Counted from the stretch's first letter, positions 19,611-27,790 are shown. The stretch is DNA of 64,000 bases from Roseomonas genomospecies 6 (GCF_008365375.1 NZ_QOKW01000016.1:1-64000), one strand, 5' to 3'. The notes: generated from the letters alone by a model not told the origin. Made by a program: numbers and translations.

Positions 19611-20497
19611 CACGCGACCTCCTGCTTGGGCGGCGGGGCCACGGCCTCGTCCTCCTCGTCGTCCTCGCCGAGATAGGCGCGCTTGACGCGCGGATCGGCC
19701 AGAACCTCCTCGGGCGTGCCCTCGGCGATCTTCTTGCCGAACTCCAGCACGATCACGCGGTGGGAGATGTCCATCACGACGCCCATGTCGTGCTCGATCA
19801 TCACCACCGTCATGCCGAACTCTTCGTTCAGATCGACGATGTAGCGCGCCATGTCCTCCTTCTCTTCCAGGTTCATGCCCGCCATGGGCTCGTCCAGGAG
19901 GATCAGGTCGGGCTTCAGCGCCATGGCGCGGGCCAGTTCCACCCGCTTGCGCAGTCCGTAGGAAAGCGTGCCGGCGGTGGCCTTGCGGACATGCTGGATT
20001 TCCAGGAAGTCGATGATCTCCTCGACCTCGCGGCGGTGGGCCAGCTCTTCCTTGCGGGCGCCGGTCAGCCAGTAGAGCGAGCCGGTGAAGAAGTTGTTCT
20101 TCAGCAGGTGATGCCGCCCGACCATGATGTTGTCGAGCACCGTCATGTGCCCGAACAGCGCCAGATTCTGGAAGGTGCGCCCGATGCCGAGCGAGGCCCG
20201 GTGGTTGGGCGTCATGCCTGTGATGTCCTGGCCCTTGAAATAAACCTTTCCGTCGGTGGGCCGGTAGCGGCCGGAGATGCAGTTGACCATCGAGGTCTTA
20301 CCCGCACCGTTCGGGCCGATGATGGAGAACAGCTCCCCCTTGCGGATGCTGAAACTGACGTCGGTCAGCGCCTGCACGCCGCCAAAGCGCAAGGACACGC
20401 CCCGGGCTTCGAAGATGGTGTCCGATGGGGAGGCCGCGCGGGTGGCGTCGGCCGGGTGGGCGTAACCGCGTGGCGATGCGACGGGCGCGCCTGACAT
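19610..20497 (-). CDS. ABC importer ATP-binding protein, LivG type
   Basis: This 295-residue ATPase has Walker A SIIGPNGAGKTSMVNCISG, signature GTLSYGLRKRVELARAMAL, Walker B PDLILLDEPMAGMNLEE and the switch His in VVMIEHDMGVVMDI. LivG features include the loop RTFQNLALFGHMTVLDNIM. The N-terminal 30 residues and the acidic tail GEDDEEDEAVAPPPKQ are additions. It is the first gene of the minus-strand importer operon; its promoter region up to 20688 holds two copies of a 17-bp palindrome likely bound by the divergent IclR-type regulator. Confidence 0.94.
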   Translation of the reverse strand: MSGAPVASPRGYAHPADATRAASPSDTIFEARGVSLRFGGVQALTDVSFSIRKGELFSIIGPNGAGKTSMVNCISGRYRPTDGKVYFKGQDITGMTPNHRASLGIGRTFQNLALFGHMTVLDNIMVGRHHLLKNNFFTGSLYWLTGARKEELAHRREVEEIIDFLEIQHVRKATAGTLSYGLRKRVELARAMALKPDLILLDEPMAGMNLEEKEDMARYIVDLNEEFGMTVVMIEHDMGVVMDISHRVIVLEFGKKIAEGTPEEVLADPRVKRAYLGEDDEEDEAVAPPPKQEVA

Positions 20498-20536
20498 TTC
20501 CTCCTCCGTTGCTGTGGAACTGCCTTTTTTATCGAT

Positions 20537-20557
20537 CGCCGGATCGTTTGTCCGGCG
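20537..20557. promoter_or_regulatory. Inverted repeat in the importer operon leader
   Basis: CGCCGGA-N7-TCCGGCG, a perfect 7-bp inverted repeat 40 bp upstream of the LivG-type start. It could be a leader hairpin or a further protein site; it does not match the 17-bp operator next to it. Confidence 0.4.
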
Positions 20558-20561
20558 AACT

Positions 20562-20578
20562 GGTCCATATTGTGGACC
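20562..20578. promoter_or_regulatory. Operator copy A in the divergent promoter
   Basis: GGTCCATATTGTGGACC: inverted repeat with one mismatched pair and a central base. It matches the perfect copy 116 bp away. It lies 65 bp from the importer operon start, a typical operator position for a divergently encoded IclR-type regulator. Confidence 0.7.
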
Positions 20579-20677
20579 GTCCTTTGTGCAACGTCCCGAC
20601 TATAACCCGCGATGCGCACGGTTTTCAACACGGACATTCCGTGCATGCATGTTTTTTCGGGCGACATCCGGTCGCAA

Positions 20678-20694
20678 GGTCCATAATATGGACC
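20678..20694. promoter_or_regulatory. Operator copy B, overlapping the regulator start
   Basis: GGTCCATAATATGGACC is a perfect 17-bp palindrome with a single central base. The ATG at 20688 lies inside it, so binding here should repress the regulator gene itself. IclR-family sites are commonly 15-17 bp palindromes of this design. Confidence 0.75.
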
Positions 20695-22355
20695 CCGCCA
20701 TGACCCGATCCGATTCCGACACAGAATCCGCCCCGGCTGGAGCCTCCGGCGGCACGCAAAGTCTGGAGCGTGCGCTGGCCCTGCTGCGCGCCGTCGCCTC
20801 CCACGGGGCGGATGGGGCGCGTCTGGCCGATCTGATGGGCGACACCGCCCTGTCCAAGGCGACCGCGCACCGTCTTCTGACCGCGCTGGCGCGGGAACGC
20901 TTCATCGACCAGGACCCGCGCAGCCGCCGCTACCATCTGGGGCCGGAGCTGGATTCGCTGGGCCGCATCGCCGCCGCCCGTTACCGGACCGCCGAAGGCG
21001 AAGGAACGGCGCCCGGACCCGCCATCGTGCAGCCGACCGCCTTCCTGCGTCCGGAATACCAGGGTGAGGCGATCCCGCTGGCCGACCTGCTGTGCGACCG
21101 CCACGCCCGCACCGACGGCGCGCGCGCCGCCCTGCTGCACGAGAGCGTGGCCGGACAGACCACGGAGTTGAGCTTTGCCCGGCTGGCCCGCGACTCCGCG
21201 CGATTCGCCGCCGTCCTGCACGGTCTCGGCGTCGGGCGCGGCGACCGGGTGGCGGTGCTGCTTCCCAAGGGGGCGGAACTGCTGATCGCCGCGCTGGCGA
21301 TCTGGCGGCTGGGCGGTGTCTACATGCCGCTGTTCACCACCTACTCCGCCGCCGCGGTCGCCTACCGTCTGGCCGACAGCGAGGCGCGGGCGATCGTCAC
21401 CACCGGATTCCTGCGCCGCAAGATCCCGCGCGACAACAGCCGCCCCGTGGTGATGGTGGAGGGCGACGAGGCCTTCGGTCCCGGAGCCGACGCGGTGCCC
21501 TTCTGGTCCGCCCTTCATGAGTCCGCCCCTCTGGGCGATATCGCCCGTTACGCCGACCGCGACGCCTTCGCGCTGATCTACACGTCCGAAGCGGAGCCGA
21601 AGCCGCTGGGCGTCTCGCTGCCCGTCATGGCCCTGTCGGGAATCGAGCAGTACATGCGCATCGGCCTCGACCTGCGCGACGACGACATCTACTGGAACAT
21701 GGCCGATCCCGGCTGGGCCTACGGCGCCTATTACGGACTGGTCGGGCCGCTGCTGCTGGGGCGCACCACGATCTTCTGCGACGGCCCCTACGACGTGCGG
21801 CAGGGCTACCGCATGCTGACGAAGTTCGGCGTCACCAACCTGACCTGCGCGCCCTCGCAGATCCGCGCCTGGCACAGCGCCGACCCGGAAGGCGGCCCGC
21901 ACAAGCTGGCGCTGCGCATCCTGTCCGTGGTCGGCGAACCCCTGCCGCCGGAACTGATCGGCTGGGCCAACCGGGTGGTCAGCGTCCCCCTGCTCGACCA
22001 GTACGGGCAGCGCGAGACCGGCATCTTCATGATGAACCGCTACGATCCCGGCCACGCCGACCGGTCCGCCGACTCCTCGCTGGGGCGGCCCATGCCGGGC
22101 TTCCGCGTGGTCATCCTCGACCCGCAGGGCCGCGAGGCGCCGGTCGGCGGAGCGGGCGAGATCGCCATCGACGTGGACTCCTCGCCGCTCTTCTGGTTCG
22201 ACGCCTACGCCAACGATCCGGCGCGCACCGCCGCCCGTTTCCGCCATGGCCGCCGGTACTATCTGACCGGCGACTGGGCGTTCCTGGACGGCGACGGCAA
22301 CATCCACTTCCGGGGCCGCGCGTCGGACGCCATCGTCATGCAGCAGGGGGATTGA
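20688..22355 (+). CDS. IclR-type DNA-binding domain fused to a degenerate acyl-CoA synthetase
   Basis: This protein is 555 residues from the ATG at 20688 (AAGG eight bases upstream); an ATG at 20700 is equally possible and would leave the operator outside the gene. Residues 23-87 are an IclR winged helix (TQSLERALALLRAVA, LSKATAHRLLTALARERFI, SRRYHLGPELDSLG). From about 120 to the end is an AMP-binding acyl-CoA synthetase fold: LHGLGVGRGDRVAVLLPKG, LDQYGQRETGIFMM, YYLTGDWAFLDGDGNIHFRG. The P-loop is gone (IYTSEAEPKPLG where YTSGTTGxPKG is expected), YGQTE reads YGQRE, and the protein stops at RASDAIVMQQGD, right at the hinge. The whole C-terminal catalytic domain is therefore missing and none is found downstream. 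I infer a ligand-sensing pseudo-enzyme regulating the divergent importer operon. Confidence 0.88.
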   Translation: MDPAMTRSDSDTESAPAGASGGTQSLERALALLRAVASHGADGARLADLMGDTALSKATAHRLLTALARERFIDQDPRSRRYHLGPELDSLGRIAAARYRTAEGEGTAPGPAIVQPTAFLRPEYQGEAIPLADLLCDRHARTDGARAALLHESVAGQTTELSFARLARDSARFAAVLHGLGVGRGDRVAVLLPKGAELLIAALAIWRLGGVYMPLFTTYSAAAVAYRLADSEARAIVTTGFLRRKIPRDNSRPVVMVEGDEAFGPGADAVPFWSALHESAPLGDIARYADRDAFALIYTSEAEPKPLGVSLPVMALSGIEQYMRIGLDLRDDDIYWNMADPGWAYGAYYGLVGPLLLGRTTIFCDGPYDVRQGYRMLTKFGVTNLTCAPSQIRAWHSADPEGGPHKLALRILSVVGEPLPPELIGWANRVVSVPLLDQYGQRETGIFMMNRYDPGHADRSADSSLGRPMPGFRVVILDPQGREAPVGGAGEIAIDVDSSPLFWFDAYANDPARTAARFRHGRRYYLTGDWAFLDGDGNIHFRGRASDAIVMQQGD

Positions 22356-22362
22356 AGCGGCG

Positions 22363-22455
22363 TTTGCCCCCTCCCCGGCCCTCCCCCGCTTTCGCGGGAG
22401 AGGGGGATAATCCCCTCCCTCGCCGGAGGCGGGGGAGGGTTAGGGAGGGGGCAAA
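22363..22455. repeat. REP/BIME-like long inverted repeat, copy 5
   Basis: Terminal arms TTTGCCCCCTCCC and GGGAGGGGGCAAA are a perfect 13-bp pair. Inside are CCCTCCCCCGCTTTCGCGGGAG and GCCGGAGGCGGGGGAGGG hairpins. It lies between two convergent genes, so it could serve as a two-way terminator. Confidence 0.85.
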
Positions 22456-22466
22456 GTCACACGCCC

Positions 22467-23357
22467 CTACACCTTCCCGCGCAGCAGATTGACGATGCCG
22501 GAGAAGTCCTTGCCCCCAAACCCGGCGTTGCAGAACAGCGCGTACATCTGCGCCGCCTCGCCGCCCAGCGGCAGCGGGCTGCCGGTGCTCTGCCCGGCCT
22601 CCACGGCCAGCTTCAGATCCTTCAGCATCAGCGCCGCGGCGAAGCCCGGCTGGTAGTCGCGGTTGGCGGGCGAGGTCGGGACCGGGCCCGGCACCGGGCA
22701 ATAGCTGGTCAGCGACCAGCACTGGCCCGACGACTTCGACGCCACGTCGAACAGCTTCTGCGATTCCAGACCCAGCTTCTCGGCGAGCGCGAAGGCTTCC
22801 GACACGCCGATCATCGAGATGCCGAGGATCATGTTGTTGCAGATCTTAGCCGCCTGACCGTTGCCCGGCCCGCCGGTGTGCACGATGGCCTTGCCCATGG
22901 CCGACAGGATCGGTTCCGCGCGGCGGAAGGCGGTGTCGCTGCCGCCGACCATGAAGGTCAGCGTCGCCGCCTCCGCCCCGCCGACGCCGCCGGACACCGG
23001 GGCATCCACCATGGCGTGGCCCGCCGCTTCCGCCGCCGCGGCGACGGCGCGGGCGCTGTCCACGTCCACGGTGGAGCTGTCGATGAACAGGCTGCCCGGC
23101 TTGGCCTTGGCGATGATGCCGTCGGGTGCCGTGTAGACCTCGCGCACATGCTTGCCGGCGGGCAGCATGGTGACGACCACCTCCGCCTCGCCCGCCGCGG
23201 CGCCGGGGCCCGTGGCGATGGTGGCTCCGGCCTCGCGCGCGGCGGCGCAGGCGGCTTCCGACAGGTCGAAGGCCAGGACGGTGTGCCCGGCCTTCAGAAG
23301 GTTGCGCATCATCGGCGCACCCATGTTGCCCAGCCCGATAAAGGCGATCGTCGCCAT
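22467..23357 (-). CDS. mmsB: 3-hydroxyisobutyrate dehydrogenase
   Basis: This 296-residue NAD-dependent beta-hydroxyacid dehydrogenase has the N-terminal Rossmann motif IAFIGLGNMGAPMMRNLLKAG, the substrate loop DAPVSGGVGGAEAATLTF, the catalytic Lys in GNGQAAKICNNMILG and the family C-terminus FSGIVNLLRGK. The segment SYCPVPGPVPTSPANRDYQPGF is characteristic of 3-hydroxyisobutyrate dehydrogenases. It oxidises 3-hydroxyisobutyrate to methylmalonate semialdehyde in valine degradation. It follows an isobutyryl-CoA-type dehydrogenase by 45 bp on the same strand, which supports the assignment. Confidence 0.95.
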   Translation of the reverse strand: MATIAFIGLGNMGAPMMRNLLKAGHTVLAFDLSEAACAAAREAGATIATGPGAAAGEAEVVVTMLPAGKHVREVYTAPDGIIAKAKPGSLFIDSSTVDVDSARAVAAAAEAAGHAMVDAPVSGGVGGAEAATLTFMVGGSDTAFRRAEPILSAMGKAIVHTGGPGNGQAAKICNNMILGISMIGVSEAFALAEKLGLESQKLFDVASKSSGQCWSLTSYCPVPGPVPTSPANRDYQPGFAAALMLKDLKLAVEAGQSTGSPLPLGGEAAQMYALFCNAGFGGKDFSGIVNLLRGKV

Positions 23358-23402
23358 AGCGTTTCCCCTCGTTTTATTGCGGCGCCGTTTGTTGTGATGC
23401 CC

Positions 23403-24548
23403 TTAGCCGCCGGTCAGGTGGCGGGCGATGATGACGCGCATGATTTCGTTGGTGCCTTCGAGAATCTGGTGCACCCGCAGGTCGCGGAAAATCCGCTCGA
23501 TCGGGTACTCCTTGATGTAGCCGTAGCCGCCGTGGAGCTGTAGCGCCTCGTTCACCACCTGGAAGCCGGCGTCGGTGGCGAAACGCTTGGCCATGGCGCA
23601 ATGGGCGGTCGCCTCCGGCGATCCGGCGTCGAGGCTGGCGGCGGCGCGGTGCAGCATCAGCCGGGCGGCGTCCAGTTCCGTCGCCATGTCGGCCAGCTTG
23701 AACTGCAAGGCCTGAAAGGCGCTCAGCGGCTTGCCGAACTGCTTGCGCTCCGCCGTGTAGGCGATGGCCTGCTCCAGGCAGAAGCGCGCCCCGCCGACCG
23801 AGCAGGCGGCGATGTTCAGGCGCCCGCCGTCCAGCCCCTTCATGGCGATGCGGAAGCCCTCCCCCTCCTCGCCGATGCGGTTGGCGACGGGGACGCGGCA
23901 GTTCTCGAAGATCACCGCGGCGGTCGGCTGGCTCTTCCAGCCCAGCTTGTGCTCCTGCTTGCCGAAGGACAGGCCGGGCGTGCCCTTCTCCACCACGAGG
24001 CAGGAAATGCCCTTCGGACCGGGTTCCCCGGTGCGGACCATGCAGACATAGACGTCCGACGTGCCGCCGCCCGAGATGAACGCCTTCGACCCGTTCAGCA
24101 CGTAGTGGTCGCCGTCCCGCTCCGCCCGTGTGCGCAGCGACGCCGCGTCGGACCCCGCCCCCGGCTCGGTCAGGCAATAGCTGGCGAAATGCTCCATGGT
24201 CGTCAGCTTCGGCAGGAAGCGCTCGCGCTGCTCCGGATTGCCGAAACGGTCGATCATCCAGGACGCCATGTTGTGGATGGAGATGTAGGCCGCCGTGGAC
24301 GGGCAGGCCGCCGCCAGCTCCTCGAAGATCAGCGCCGCGTCCAGCCGCCCGAGGCCGGAGCCGCCGACATCGTCGCCGACATAGATCCCGGCGAAGCCCA
24401 ACGCCGCAGCTTGGCGCAGCGTGTCGACGGGAAAGACGCTCTCCTCATCCCAGAGGGCGGCCTTCGGCGCCATCTCCCGCTGCGCGAAGTCGCGCGCCGT
24501 GTCGCGGAACGCCTGCTGCTCCTCCGAAAGCGCAAAGTCCATGCGCAT
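23403..24548 (-). CDS. Acyl-CoA dehydrogenase, isobutyryl-CoA type
   Basis: This 381-residue ACAD has [21 protein letters not shown], the FAD/substrate segment [32 protein letters not shown] and the catalytic Glu in [13 protein letters not shown]. The [20 protein letters not shown] stretch and pairing with mmsB point to isobutyryl-CoA dehydrogenase (ACAD8-like), which oxidises isobutyryl-CoA to methacrylyl-CoA in valine breakdown. The start at 24548 (MRMDFALSE) is 96 bp from a TGTATACA palindrome in the region divergent from the GntR gene, so MatR-like control is likely. Confidence 0.92.
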   Translation of the reverse strand: MRMDFALSEEQQAFRDTARDFAQREMAPKAALWDEESVFPVDTLRQAAALGFAGIYVGDDVGGSGLGRLDAALIFEELAAACPSTAAYISIHNMASWMIDRFGNPEQRERFLPKLTTMEHFASYCLTEPGAGSDAASLRTRAERDGDHYVLNGSKAFISGGGTSDVYVCMVRTGEPGPKGISCLVVEKGTPGLSFGKQEHKLGWKSQPTAAVIFENCRVPVANRIGEEGEGFRIAMKGLDGGRLNIAACSVGGARFCLEQAIAYTAERKQFGKPLSAFQALQFKLADMATELDAARLMLHRAAASLDAGSPEATAHCAMAKRFATDAGFQVVNEALQLHGGYGYIKEYPIERIFRDLRVHQILEGTNEIMRVIIARHLTGG

Positions 24549-24642
24549 CCTCCCCAGAACCGCATCGGACCGGAGTCCGTTGCGGATCTCCGGTTCTCAT
24601 TGTTGGTGGGAAGGACTATCATGCTGGATACGCGCTGTCCAT

Positions 24643-24658
24643 CTCTTGTATACAGAGA
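24643..24658. promoter_or_regulatory. MatR-like operator in the divergent promoter
   Basis: CTCTTGTATACAGAGA has the perfect core TGTATACA. From memory, Rhizobium MatR (GntR family, malonate regulator) binds TCTTGTA/TACACGA, which this site closely matches. It lies between the acyl-CoA dehydrogenase start and the GntR start. Confidence 0.7.
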
Positions 24659-24703
24659 CGGGGGCGGCAGAAGGCCGCGGACGAGGAAGGGGACACGCTC
24701 GGG

Positions 24704-25384
24704 ATGAGCGACCGGATTGCCGACAAAGCCGCCACACGCGCCGACGAGGTGCGGCTCGCCATCGAGGAGGACATCTTCCTGGGCCGGCTGCGCCCCGGCA
24801 CGCGACTGGACGAGGAAAGCCTCGCCCAACGCTTCAACATCTCCCGCACCCCGATCCGCGAGGCGATTCTCCAACTCGTCCACGCCGGGCTGGTGGAAAA
24901 GCAGCCGCGCCAGGGCGCGGTGGTGGCCCCGCTGAAGCTGCACCGCATGGTGCAGATGTTCGAGGTGATGTCGGAGATCGAGGGGATCTGCGCCCGCTAC
25001 GCCGCCCGCCGCATGTCGGAGGAGGAGAAGCAGGCCCTGAAGCGCCTGCACGACACCTCGAAGGCCTACATGGAGGCGCGGGAGCTGGACGCCTACTACG
25101 CGGTGAACCGCTCCTTCCACGAGGCCGTGCAGGCCGGCAGCCACAACGAGCCGCTCCAGGAGATCGCGCGCGGCCTGTTCGCCCGGCTGGCCCCCTACCG
25201 CCGCTACCAGCTCAACCACCCCTCCCGGATCAGGGACAGCTTCAAGGAGCACGACGACGTGGTGGAAGCGATCCTGGCCGGTGAGCCGGAGGCCGCCTAC
25301 ACCGCCATGCGGCGTCATGTGACCATCCAGATCGACATCTTCACCGAGTTCGTGTCCATCATGGGCGGGAACGAAATACAATAG
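24704..25384 (+). CDS. matR: GntR-family transcriptional regulator, MatR-like (FCD subfamily)
   Basis: This 226-residue regulator starts at the ATG at 24704; the longer open frame is a shadow of the opposite gene. The N-terminal winged helix (residues 10-80) shows LAIEEDIFLGRLRPGTRLDE and RFNISRTPIREAILQLVHAGLVE. The C-terminal FCD domain (85-220) has the His/Asp/Arg metal or ligand residues in FEVMSEIEGICARYAARRM, AVNRSFHEAVQAGSHN and FKEHDDVVEAILAGEPEAA. It is next to malonyl-CoA synthetase and to MatR-type palindromes on both sides, so it probably senses malonate or a related acid. The symbol is by inference from that context. Confidence 0.85.
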   Translation: MSDRIADKAATRADEVRLAIEEDIFLGRLRPGTRLDEESLAQRFNISRTPIREAILQLVHAGLVEKQPRQGAVVAPLKLHRMVQMFEVMSEIEGICARYAARRMSEEEKQALKRLHDTSKAYMEARELDAYYAVNRSFHEAVQAGSHNEPLQEIARGLFARLAPYRRYQLNHPSRIRDSFKEHDDVVEAILAGEPEAAYTAMRRHVTIQIDIFTEFVSIMGGNEIQ

Positions 25385-25391
25385 GCGCGTC

Positions 25392-25406
25392 TTCCGTATA
25401 CAAAAT
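25392..25406 (+). promoter_or_regulatory. Second GTATAC operator-like site before matB
   Basis: TTCCGTATACAAAAT shares CGTATACA with the site at 24643. It lies 65 bp upstream of the malonyl-CoA synthetase start and 10 bp past the matR stop, so matB could be separately regulated. Confidence 0.5.
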
Positions 25407-25470
25407 GGTGGCCCGCCCCATGCGCCTGTGCTAAACCCCTGGACACCGGATCAAGGGGCTTAGGAAGGGA

Positions 25471-27033
25471 ATGCACATGTCCGACGCGGGTGACAATCTG
25501 TTCGAGCTGTTCCGCTCCCGCTTTCCGGCGGACCGCAGCCGCCCCTTCGCCGAAACCGATCCCGGCACCGCTGGCGCCCGCACCGTCACCTACGGCGACC
25601 TCGAAGCGCTGACGGGCCGCTACGCGAACCTGCTCGCCGATCTCGGGCTGAAGAAGGGCGACCGCGTCGCCGTGCAGGTGGAGAAGTCGGTCGAGAACAT
25701 CATCCTCTACCTCGCCACCGTCCGCGCGGGCGGCGTCTTCCTGCCGCTGAACCCGGCCTACACCAAGGCCGAGGTCGAGTATTTCCTGACCGACGCGGAG
25801 CCGCACGTCTTCGTCGCCCGCCCCGACTCCGCCGACGCGCTGCGCGAGGTCGCCGACAAGGCGAAGGTCGCGCATCTGCTGACGCTCGGCACCCATGGCG
25901 AGGGCACGCTGCCGGAGATGGCCGCGGGCAAGGGCACGGACTTCGCGACCGTCCCGGCGCAGGCCGACGATCTCGCCGCGATCCTCTACACCTCCGGCAC
26001 CACCGGACGGTCGAAGGGCGCGATGATGAGCCACCGCAACCTCGGCTCCAACGCGCTGACCCTGCACACGTACTGGGGCTTCCAGCCGGACGACGTGCTG
26101 CTGCACGCGCTGCCGATCTTCCACACGCACGGGCTGTTCGTGGCGACCAACTGCGTGCTGCTGAACGGCTCCTCCATGCTGTTCCTGCCGAAGTTCGACG
26201 CCGAGCAGGTGATGGGGCTGCTGCCGCAGGCCACGGTGATGATGGGCGTTCCGACCTTCTACACCCGCCTGCTCGCCCATCCCGGCCTGACGCGGGAGGC
26301 GACGGCGCACATGCGGCTGTTCGTCTCCGGCTCGGCGCCGCTGCTGGCCGACACGCACCGCGACTTCTCCGCGCGCACCGGCCACGCCATCCTGGAGCGC
26401 TACGGCATGACGGAAACCGGCATGCTGACCTCCAACCCGCTGGACGGCGACCGCATCCCCGGCACGGTCGGCTTCCCGCTGCCCGAGGTGTCCCTGCGCG
26501 TCGTGGACCCGGAAACCGGGGCGAGCCTCGGCACCGACGATATCGGCATCATCGAGGTGGCCGGACCGAACGTCTTCTCCGGCTACTGGCGGATGCCCGA
26601 AAAGACGAAGCAGGAGATCAAGCCGGACGGCTTCTTCATCACCGGCGACGTCGGCAAGGTGGACGGGCGCGGCTATGTCCACATCGTCGGGCGGGCCAAG
26701 GACCTCATCATCTCCGGCGGCTTCAACGTCTACCCGAAGGAGGTCGAGACCGTCATCGACGGCATTCCCGGCGTGGTGGAATCGGCGGTGGTCGGCGTGC
26801 CGCATCCCGACTTCGGCGAGGCGGTGACCGCCGTCGTCCTGCGCAAGCCCGGCGCCTCCGCCCCGGACGAGGCCGCGGTGATCGCCGTCTGCAAGGAGCA
26901 GCTCGCCAACTTCAAGGTGCCCAAGCGCGTCTTCTTCATGGAGGAACTGCCGCGCAACGCCATGGGCAAGGTGCAGAAGAACCTGCTGCGCGACACCCAC
27001 AAGGACCTCTTCGCACCGGCGAAGGCACCCTGA
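25471..27033 (+). CDS. matB: Malonyl-CoA synthetase
   Basis: This 520-residue adenylate-forming ligase has P-loop LYTSGTTGRSKGAMMSHRNL, the MatB-type sequences ALPIFHTHGLFVATN and FLPKFDAEQVM, ERYGMTETGMLTSNP, FFITGDVGKVDGRGYVHI, hinge GRAKDLIISGGFNVYPKEVE and catalytic Lys in RNAMGKVQKNLLRDTH. The PIFHTHGLF and GMTETGM stretches are typical of malonate-specific ligases. It converts malonate, CoA and ATP to malonyl-CoA. No malonyl-CoA decarboxylase (matA) is adjacent, unlike the rhizobial matABC cluster, so the product may feed lipid or polyketide synthesis, or decarboxylation elsewhere. Start at 25471 (MHMSDAGDNL); the second Met is also possible. Confidence 0.94.
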   Translation: MHMSDAGDNLFELFRSRFPADRSRPFAETDPGTAGARTVTYGDLEALTGRYANLLADLGLKKGDRVAVQVEKSVENIILYLATVRAGGVFLPLNPAYTKAEVEYFLTDAEPHVFVARPDSADALREVADKAKVAHLLTLGTHGEGTLPEMAAGKGTDFATVPAQADDLAAILYTSGTTGRSKGAMMSHRNLGSNALTLHTYWGFQPDDVLLHALPIFHTHGLFVATNCVLLNGSSMLFLPKFDAEQVMGLLPQATVMMGVPTFYTRLLAHPGLTREATAHMRLFVSGSAPLLADTHRDFSARTGHAILERYGMTETGMLTSNPLDGDRIPGTVGFPLPEVSLRVVDPETGASLGTDDIGIIEVAGPNVFSGYWRMPEKTKQEIKPDGFFITGDVGKVDGRGYVHIVGRAKDLIISGGFNVYPKEVETVIDGIPGVVESAVVGVPHPDFGEAVTAVVLRKPGASAPDEAAVIAVCKEQLANFKVPKRVFFMEELPRNAMGKVQKNLLRDTHKDLFAPAKAP

Positions 27034-27088
27034 GAACAGGAGAGCGCTTCATTCCGACCTGCTGGTTATGGACAGGGCACCGGTGAGT

Positions 27089-27106
27089 CGATACGCTTCC
27101 GTATGG
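27089..27106 (+). promoter_or_regulatory. Operator at the tetR promoter
   Basis: CGATACG-N4-CGTATGG, the same design as the two sites before liuA (10115 and 10135). It lies just upstream of the true tetR start and would give autoregulation. Confidence 0.65.
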
Positions 27107-27123
27107 TCTTCGGAGAGGCTCTG

Positions 27124-27687
27124 ATGGAAGCGAAGACGCTGAACCGCGAATCCTGGCTGTCCGCCGCCTTCTCCGCCCTGGCCGAAGGCGGCGTCGAACA
27201 GGTGCGGGTGGAGATGCTCGCCAAGCGGCTGAAGGTGACCAAGGGCAGCTTCTACTGGCACTTCCGCGACCGGATGGAGCTGGTGGAAGCGATGCTGGAG
27301 GGCTGGAAGACGGGCCGCATCGAAGCGATCAAGGCGCAGACCCGGCTTGACGGCCGCACGCCCGCCGAAGGGCTGCGCTACGTCCTGTCGCTCTACGGCG
27401 GGAGCAACAACCCGCGCGGCATCTCCATCGAGCTGGCGATGCGCGACTGGGCGCGCCGCGATCCCCGCGCCGCCGAAATCGTGGCGGAGGTGGACCGCGA
27501 GCGCCTGCGCTGCGTGTCGGACCTGTTCGCCGGCATGGGGCTGGACCCCGACGAGGCCTTCGCCCGGGCGTACCTGTTCTATTCGTTCATCTTCGGGGAA
27601 GGGCTGCTCGCCCGCTCCGCCGCGCCGGACCGATTCGAGAAGGCGCGGGACATCTGCGGGAAGGTGCTGGTGCCGGGGGAGGTGTAA
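27124..27687 (+). CDS. TetR-family transcriptional regulator
   Basis: This 187-residue protein starts at the ATG at 27124, which has GGAGAGG five bases upstream. An earlier ATG (27103) lies inside the operator and was rejected. The N-terminal helix-turn-helix (residues 10-55) reads WLSAAFSALAEGGVEQVRVE followed by LAKRLKVTKGSFYWHFRDR, the canonical TetR recognition helix. The C-terminal ligand domain carries LAMRDWARRDPRAAEIVAEVD and FIFGEGLLARSA. The palindrome in front of it recurs upstream of isovaleryl-CoA dehydrogenase, so it may be the regulator of the liu genes, a role played by TetR-type LiuQ in some proteobacteria. That link is inference from shared sites. Confidence 0.9.
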   Translation: MEAKTLNRESWLSAAFSALAEGGVEQVRVEMLAKRLKVTKGSFYWHFRDRMELVEAMLEGWKTGRIEAIKAQTRLDGRTPAEGLRYVLSLYGGSNNPRGISIELAMRDWARRDPRAAEIVAEVDRERLRCVSDLFAGMGLDPDEAFARAYLFYSFIFGEGLLARSAAPDRFEKARDICGKVLVPGEV

Positions 27688-27689
27688 GC

Positions 27690-27774
27690 GCGTTGCCCCC
27701 ACCCTTCCCACGGCTTCGCCGCGGGCCCCTTCCCTCCCCCGCTTCGCAAGGGAGGGTCAGGGAGGGGGCAAGCG
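27690..27774. repeat. REP/BIME-like long inverted repeat, copy 6
   Basis: Outer arms GCGTTGCCCCC and GGGGGCAAGCG surround CGGCTTCGCCG and CCCTCCCCCGCTTCGCAAGGGAGGG. It sits between the convergent tetR and DUF2336 genes. Confidence 0.8.
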
Positions 27775-27790
27775 TCGCTACGCCCGCAAG

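Noticed and set aside
20514-20687. N-terminal extension of the IclR fusion from an upstream in-frame start at 20514
   Set aside because: It would be translated across both operators and the divergent promoter and has no family similarity; ATG at 20688 or 20700 fits the IclR N-terminus.
22356-22466. Remnant of the missing synthetase C-terminal domain in another frame
   Set aside because: The stretch is a REP-like palindrome and then the opposite-strand mmsB gene; no adenylate-forming C-terminal motif is found, so a simple frameshift is not supported.
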